DNA from: JBCBSS01 sp039819065
GTDB taxonomy: Bacteria > Bacteroidota > Bacteroidia > Cytophagales > Cyclobacteriaceae
Reading direction: 5' to 3'
Assembly: GCA_039819065.1 (NCBI GenBank)
Contig: JBCBSS010000018.1
Coordinates: forward strand, 5,367 to 69,366
DNA length: 64,000 bases
The position numbers were made by a program, and so were the translations under genes. The notes below the pieces were generated by a model. It made no database searches. It saw only the letters and a program-made list of their open reading frames with translations, and was not told where the DNA came from. This document shows, in pieces, positions 61,480 to 64,000 of this stretch; the first letter of the stretch is position 1; every line of letters begins with the position of its first letter.

Positions 61480-64000
61480 TTATTTTTCTTCTTTTGCCGG
61501 TTTTTCGGGCTTTTTGAGAGATATGGTCAATGCTTCTGATTTACCATCATGGTCTGCCAGAATAATACCTCCTTCTTCGATATCACCTTTAAGAATCTCT
61601 TCAGCCACAGCGTCTTCTAAATACTTCTGAATCGCTCTGTTCAATGGTCTTGCTCCGTATTGTGGATCGTAACCTTTCTCAGCTAAGAAGTCTTTTGCTT
61701 TTTCAGTAAGTTCTACTTTATAGCCAAGTGAGTGAATGCGATCGAAGAGTTTATTAAGCGTAATATCAATGATCTTGTGGATGTGCTCTCTTTCAAGCGA
61801 GTTAAAGACAATTACATCATCAAGCCTATTCAAGAATTCAGGACTAAATGCCTTTTTAAGGGCATTTTGAATGGTTGATTTCATCAAATCATCAGCACTA
61901 TGCTCTCTGGATTGAGTGGAAAAGCCTATACCACTACCGAAGTCCTTCAAATCTCTAACTCCAATGTTAGACGTCATAATGATGATCGTGTTTCTGAAGT
62001 CTACCCTTCTTCCCAATCCGTCGGTTAGAATACCATCGTCAAGTACCTGTAGCAATAGATTGAACACATCAGGGTGTGCTTTCTCTATCTCATCTAACAG
62101 GACTACACTGTATGGTTTCCTTCTTACTTTTTCCGTAAGCTGACCACCTTCTTCATATCCTACATAGCCCGGAGGCGCTCCCACAAGTCTTGAAACCGAG
62201 AATTTCTCCATGTACTCACTCATGTCAATTCTGACCAGGCTATCTTCCTTGTCGAATAGATAAGTAGCAAGCACCTTAGCAAGCTCTGTTTTACCAACTC
62301 CCGTAGGACCTAAGAATATGAATGAACCGATCGGTTTTTGAGGATCTTTCAATCCGACTCTTGTTCTTTGTATCGCTTTTGTCAATTTGGAGATCGCTTC
62401 TTCCTGACCGATTACTCTACCACTAAGCTCGTCACCCATACCCAACAGTTTGTTGCTTTCTTTCTGAGCAATCCTTTTGGTCGGGATACCAGTCATCATC
62501 GCAATGACATCGGCTACATTGTCTTCGTTCACAGTGTAGCGAGTACTCGCTGTCTCCTCCTCCCACTTTGCTTTAGCAGCATCAAGCTGCTCGATAAGCT
62601 TTTTCTCTTTATCTCTTAATTGGGCAGCCTCTTCGTATTTCTGGCTTTTAACTACCCTGTTCTTTTCCTTCTTGATATCCTCGATCGCCTCTTCCAACTT
62701 CACGATATTTTCAGGAACGTGTATGTTATTGATGTGTACGCGGGCACCAGCCTCATCCAATACGTCGATGGCTTTGTCTGGCAAATACCTATCACTGATA
62801 TAGCGATCTGATAGCTTCACACAAGCCTCAATTGCTTCTGGCGTATAGTTAACATGATGGTGGTCTTCGTATTTCTCCTTGATGTTGTCAAGGATTTGCA
62901 TGGTTTCCTCAGGAGTGGTAGCGTCTACCATTACCATCTGGAATCTTCTTGCTAGCGCACCATCTTTTTCAATGTATTGTCTGTATTCATCGAGGGTAGT
63001 GGCACCGATACATTGAATCTCGCCCCGAGCTAATGCCGGTTTGAACATGTTGGATGCGTCTAGTGAACCAGAAGCTCCACCAGCACCTACGATTGTATGT
63101 AATTCGTCAATAAATAATATTACCTCAGGAGACTTCTCAAGCTCGTTCATTACGGCTTTCATCCTCTCTTCGAATTGACCTCTGTACTTGGTACCTGCCA
63201 CTAATGATGCGAGGTCGAGTGTAACTACACGCTTACCAAAGAGTACACGAGATACTTTTTTCTGGATAATACGTAAAGCTAAGCCTTCGGCTATGGCTGT
63301 CTTACCTACTCCAGGTTCTCCAATAAGTATAGGATTGTTTTTCTTTCTTCTACTAAGAATTTGCGCAACCCTTTCAATTTCTTTCTCTCTACCAACGATT
63401 GGATCCAATTTATTGTCTTCTGCTAATCTGGTAAGATCACGGCCAAAATTGTCTAACACAGGCGTTCTTGATTTTTCACCTGTTCTAGATTTCTCTTTGC
63501 CTGAACCAGATCCACCGAAAATTCTAGACGATTCTTCGTCCGGATCATCAGTGTCTGAAGAAGCGATAGGATTGTCTGTTTGATATTCAAGAAGCTCTTT
63601 CACAACGTCATAGTTGACGTCAAACTTCTCAAGAATTTGAGTAGCGATATTATCTTCATCTCTAAGAATACTAAGCAATAAGTGCTCTGTACCAATGAGT
63701 TGGCTCTTAAAGATTTTAGCTTCTAAATATGTGATTTTCAGTACTTTTTCAGATTGTCTTGTCAACGGAATATTTGCGAGATTTTTAACATTGTGAGATG
63801 CAGTTCCTTTAGAAACTTCCTCAACTGACTTTCTTAATTCATCGAGAGATATACCAAGTTTTTTTAGCAAGCTAACAGCAACTCCTTCTCCCTCTCTTAT
63901 TATACCAAGTAGTAAATGTTCAGTTCCTATATAGTCATGCCCCAACCTTAGAGCCTCCTCCCTACTAAGAGAAATAACCTCTTTGACTCTATTCGAAAAT
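61480..64000 (-). CDS. clpC: ATP-dependent Clp protease ATP-binding subunit ClpC (5' end cut)
   Basis: At least 839 residues of a class I Clp unfoldase. The frame runs on to the window edge: FSNRVKEVISLSREEALRLGHDYIG precedes the first visible in-frame TTG, and matches the standard ClpC opening, so only about four codons lie outside. Two Clp_N repeats come first, then AAA+ D1 (GEPGVGKTAIAEG), the coiled M-domain with a UVR-like segment, and D2 (GPTGVGKTELAK, arginine-rich EYMEKFSVSRL). It unfolds substrates for ClpP. The C-terminus ends in basic and glutamate-rich residues (KPEKPAKEEK). A good terminator follows. Confidence 0.95.
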   Translation of the reverse strand, partial: FSNRVKEVISLSREEALRLGHDYIGTEHLLLGIIREGEGVAVSLLKKLGISLDELRKSVEEVSKGTASHNVKNLANIPLTRQSEKVLKITYLEAKIFKSQLIGTEHLLLSILRDEDNIATQILEKFDVNYDVVKELLEYQTDNPIASSDTDDPDEESSRIFGGSGSGKEKSRTGEKSRTPVLDNFGRDLTRLAEDNKLDPIVGREKEIERVAQILSRRKKNNPILIGEPGVGKTAIAEGLALRIIQKKVSRVLFGKRVVTLDLASLVAGTKYRGQFEERMKAVMNELEKSPEVILFIDELHTIVGAGGASGSLDASNMFKPALARGEIQCIGATTLDEYRQYIEKDGALARRFQMVMVDATTPEETMQILDNIKEKYEDHHHVNYTPEAIEACVKLSDRYISDRYLPDKAIDVLDEAGARVHINNIHVPENIVKLEEAIEDIKKEKNRVVKSQKYEEAAQLRDKEKKLIEQLDAAKAKWEEETASTRYTVNEDNVADVIAMMTGIPTKRIAQKESNKLLGMGDELSGRVIGQEEAISKLTKAIQRTRVGLKDPQKPIGSFIFLGPTGVGKTELAKVLATYLFDKEDSLVRIDMSEYMEKFSVSRLVGAPPGYVGYEEGGQLTEKVRRKPYSVVLLDEIEKAHPDVFNLLLQVLDDGILTDGLGRRVDFRNTIIIMTSNIGVRDLKDFGSGIGFSTQSREHSADDLMKSTIQNALKKAFSPEFLNRLDDVIVFNSLEREHIHKIIDITLNKLFDRIHSLGYKVELTEKAKDFLAEKGYDPQYGARPLNRAIQKYLEDAVAEEILKGDIEEGGIILADHDGKSEALTISLKKPEKPAKEEK

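Noticed and set aside
63943..63945. ClpC starting at the in-frame TTG
   Set aside because: The standard ClpC N-terminus continues upstream to the window edge in the same frame.
1..64000. CRISPR arrays, tRNA, rRNA, insertion sequences
   Set aside because: No regularly spaced repeat, tRNA-like cloverleaf in the gaps, ribosomal sequence or transposase was seen.

Overview
The window looks like chromosomal core DNA of a marine-type member of the Bacteroidota, most likely order Cytophagales (Roseivirga/Fulvivirga-like relatives; the genus is an inference). The signs are a type IX secretion sorting tail on a secreted M4 protease, SusD-era families typical of the phylum (DUF4270, DUF4834, DUF5916, DUF4286), a bacterial geranylgeranylglyceryl-phosphate synthase, a long SecA without the usual C-terminal zinc motif, -7 elements of the TAnnTTTG type, and the phylum-specific order panC-panD / GT5-only glycogen-synthase-like protein / DUF4270 / glmS. 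No rRNA, tRNA, CRISPR array, insertion sequence, integrase or prophage is visible.

Layout. 1-4477: a short plus-strand set with an S24-type regulator (cut by the window edge), a single-HKD phospholipase-D-like protein, a DUF4286 protein and a large SF1 helicase with a nuclease-like tail; this is the most accessory-looking part. 4566-7666: an orphan SiaC-type phosphoprotein, a GNAT acetyltransferase and a prolyl oligopeptidase lipoprotein. 7745-19086: housekeeping genes (serS, rho, a saccharopine-dehydrogenase-like oxidoreductase with an isochorismatase-like hydrolase, gltX with a small acidic partner, ridA, glmS). 19117-24878: the DUF4270/GT5 pair facing the pantothenate genes panC and panD, followed by a flippase-like membrane protein, rfaE2 and a zinc metallopeptidase. 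25031-32105: acyl-CoA dehydrogenase, an AraC regulator, the ether-lipid enzyme GGGPS overlapping a holin-like membrane pair, and two divergent Na/Pi cotransporters. 32110-41638: M20 amidohydrolase, SPOR lipoprotein, secA, dapF, a tiny lipoprotein, DUF4834 and a carB lacking its allosteric domain.

41818-45573 is a small stress or DNA-damage cluster: a WYL regulator followed by a perfect inverted repeat, then an ABM-type monooxygenase, a GyrI-like protein, the alkylated-base glycosylase AlkC and a stand-alone TfoX C-terminal domain. 45585-48592 holds a PA0069-type radical SAM protein and an overlapping LytS/LytTR two-component pair with a strong hairpin in its leader. 48906-61098 is mainly envelope and secreted proteins: a DUF5916 outer-membrane protein with a 33-residue membrane microprotein behind it, an MBL-fold hydrolase, a VWA membrane protein, a TPR lipoprotein, the T9SS metalloprotease, a DUF547/beta-barrel fusion and a lipocalin-like lipoprotein. 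The window ends inside clpC.

The best leads for something undescribed are the helicase/HKD set at the left edge, the WYL-AlkC cluster with its operator-like palindrome, the GGGPS-holin-like overlap, the palindromic intergenic elements near 45.2 kb and 61.35 kb, and the terminator buried antisense inside the GGGPS gene.
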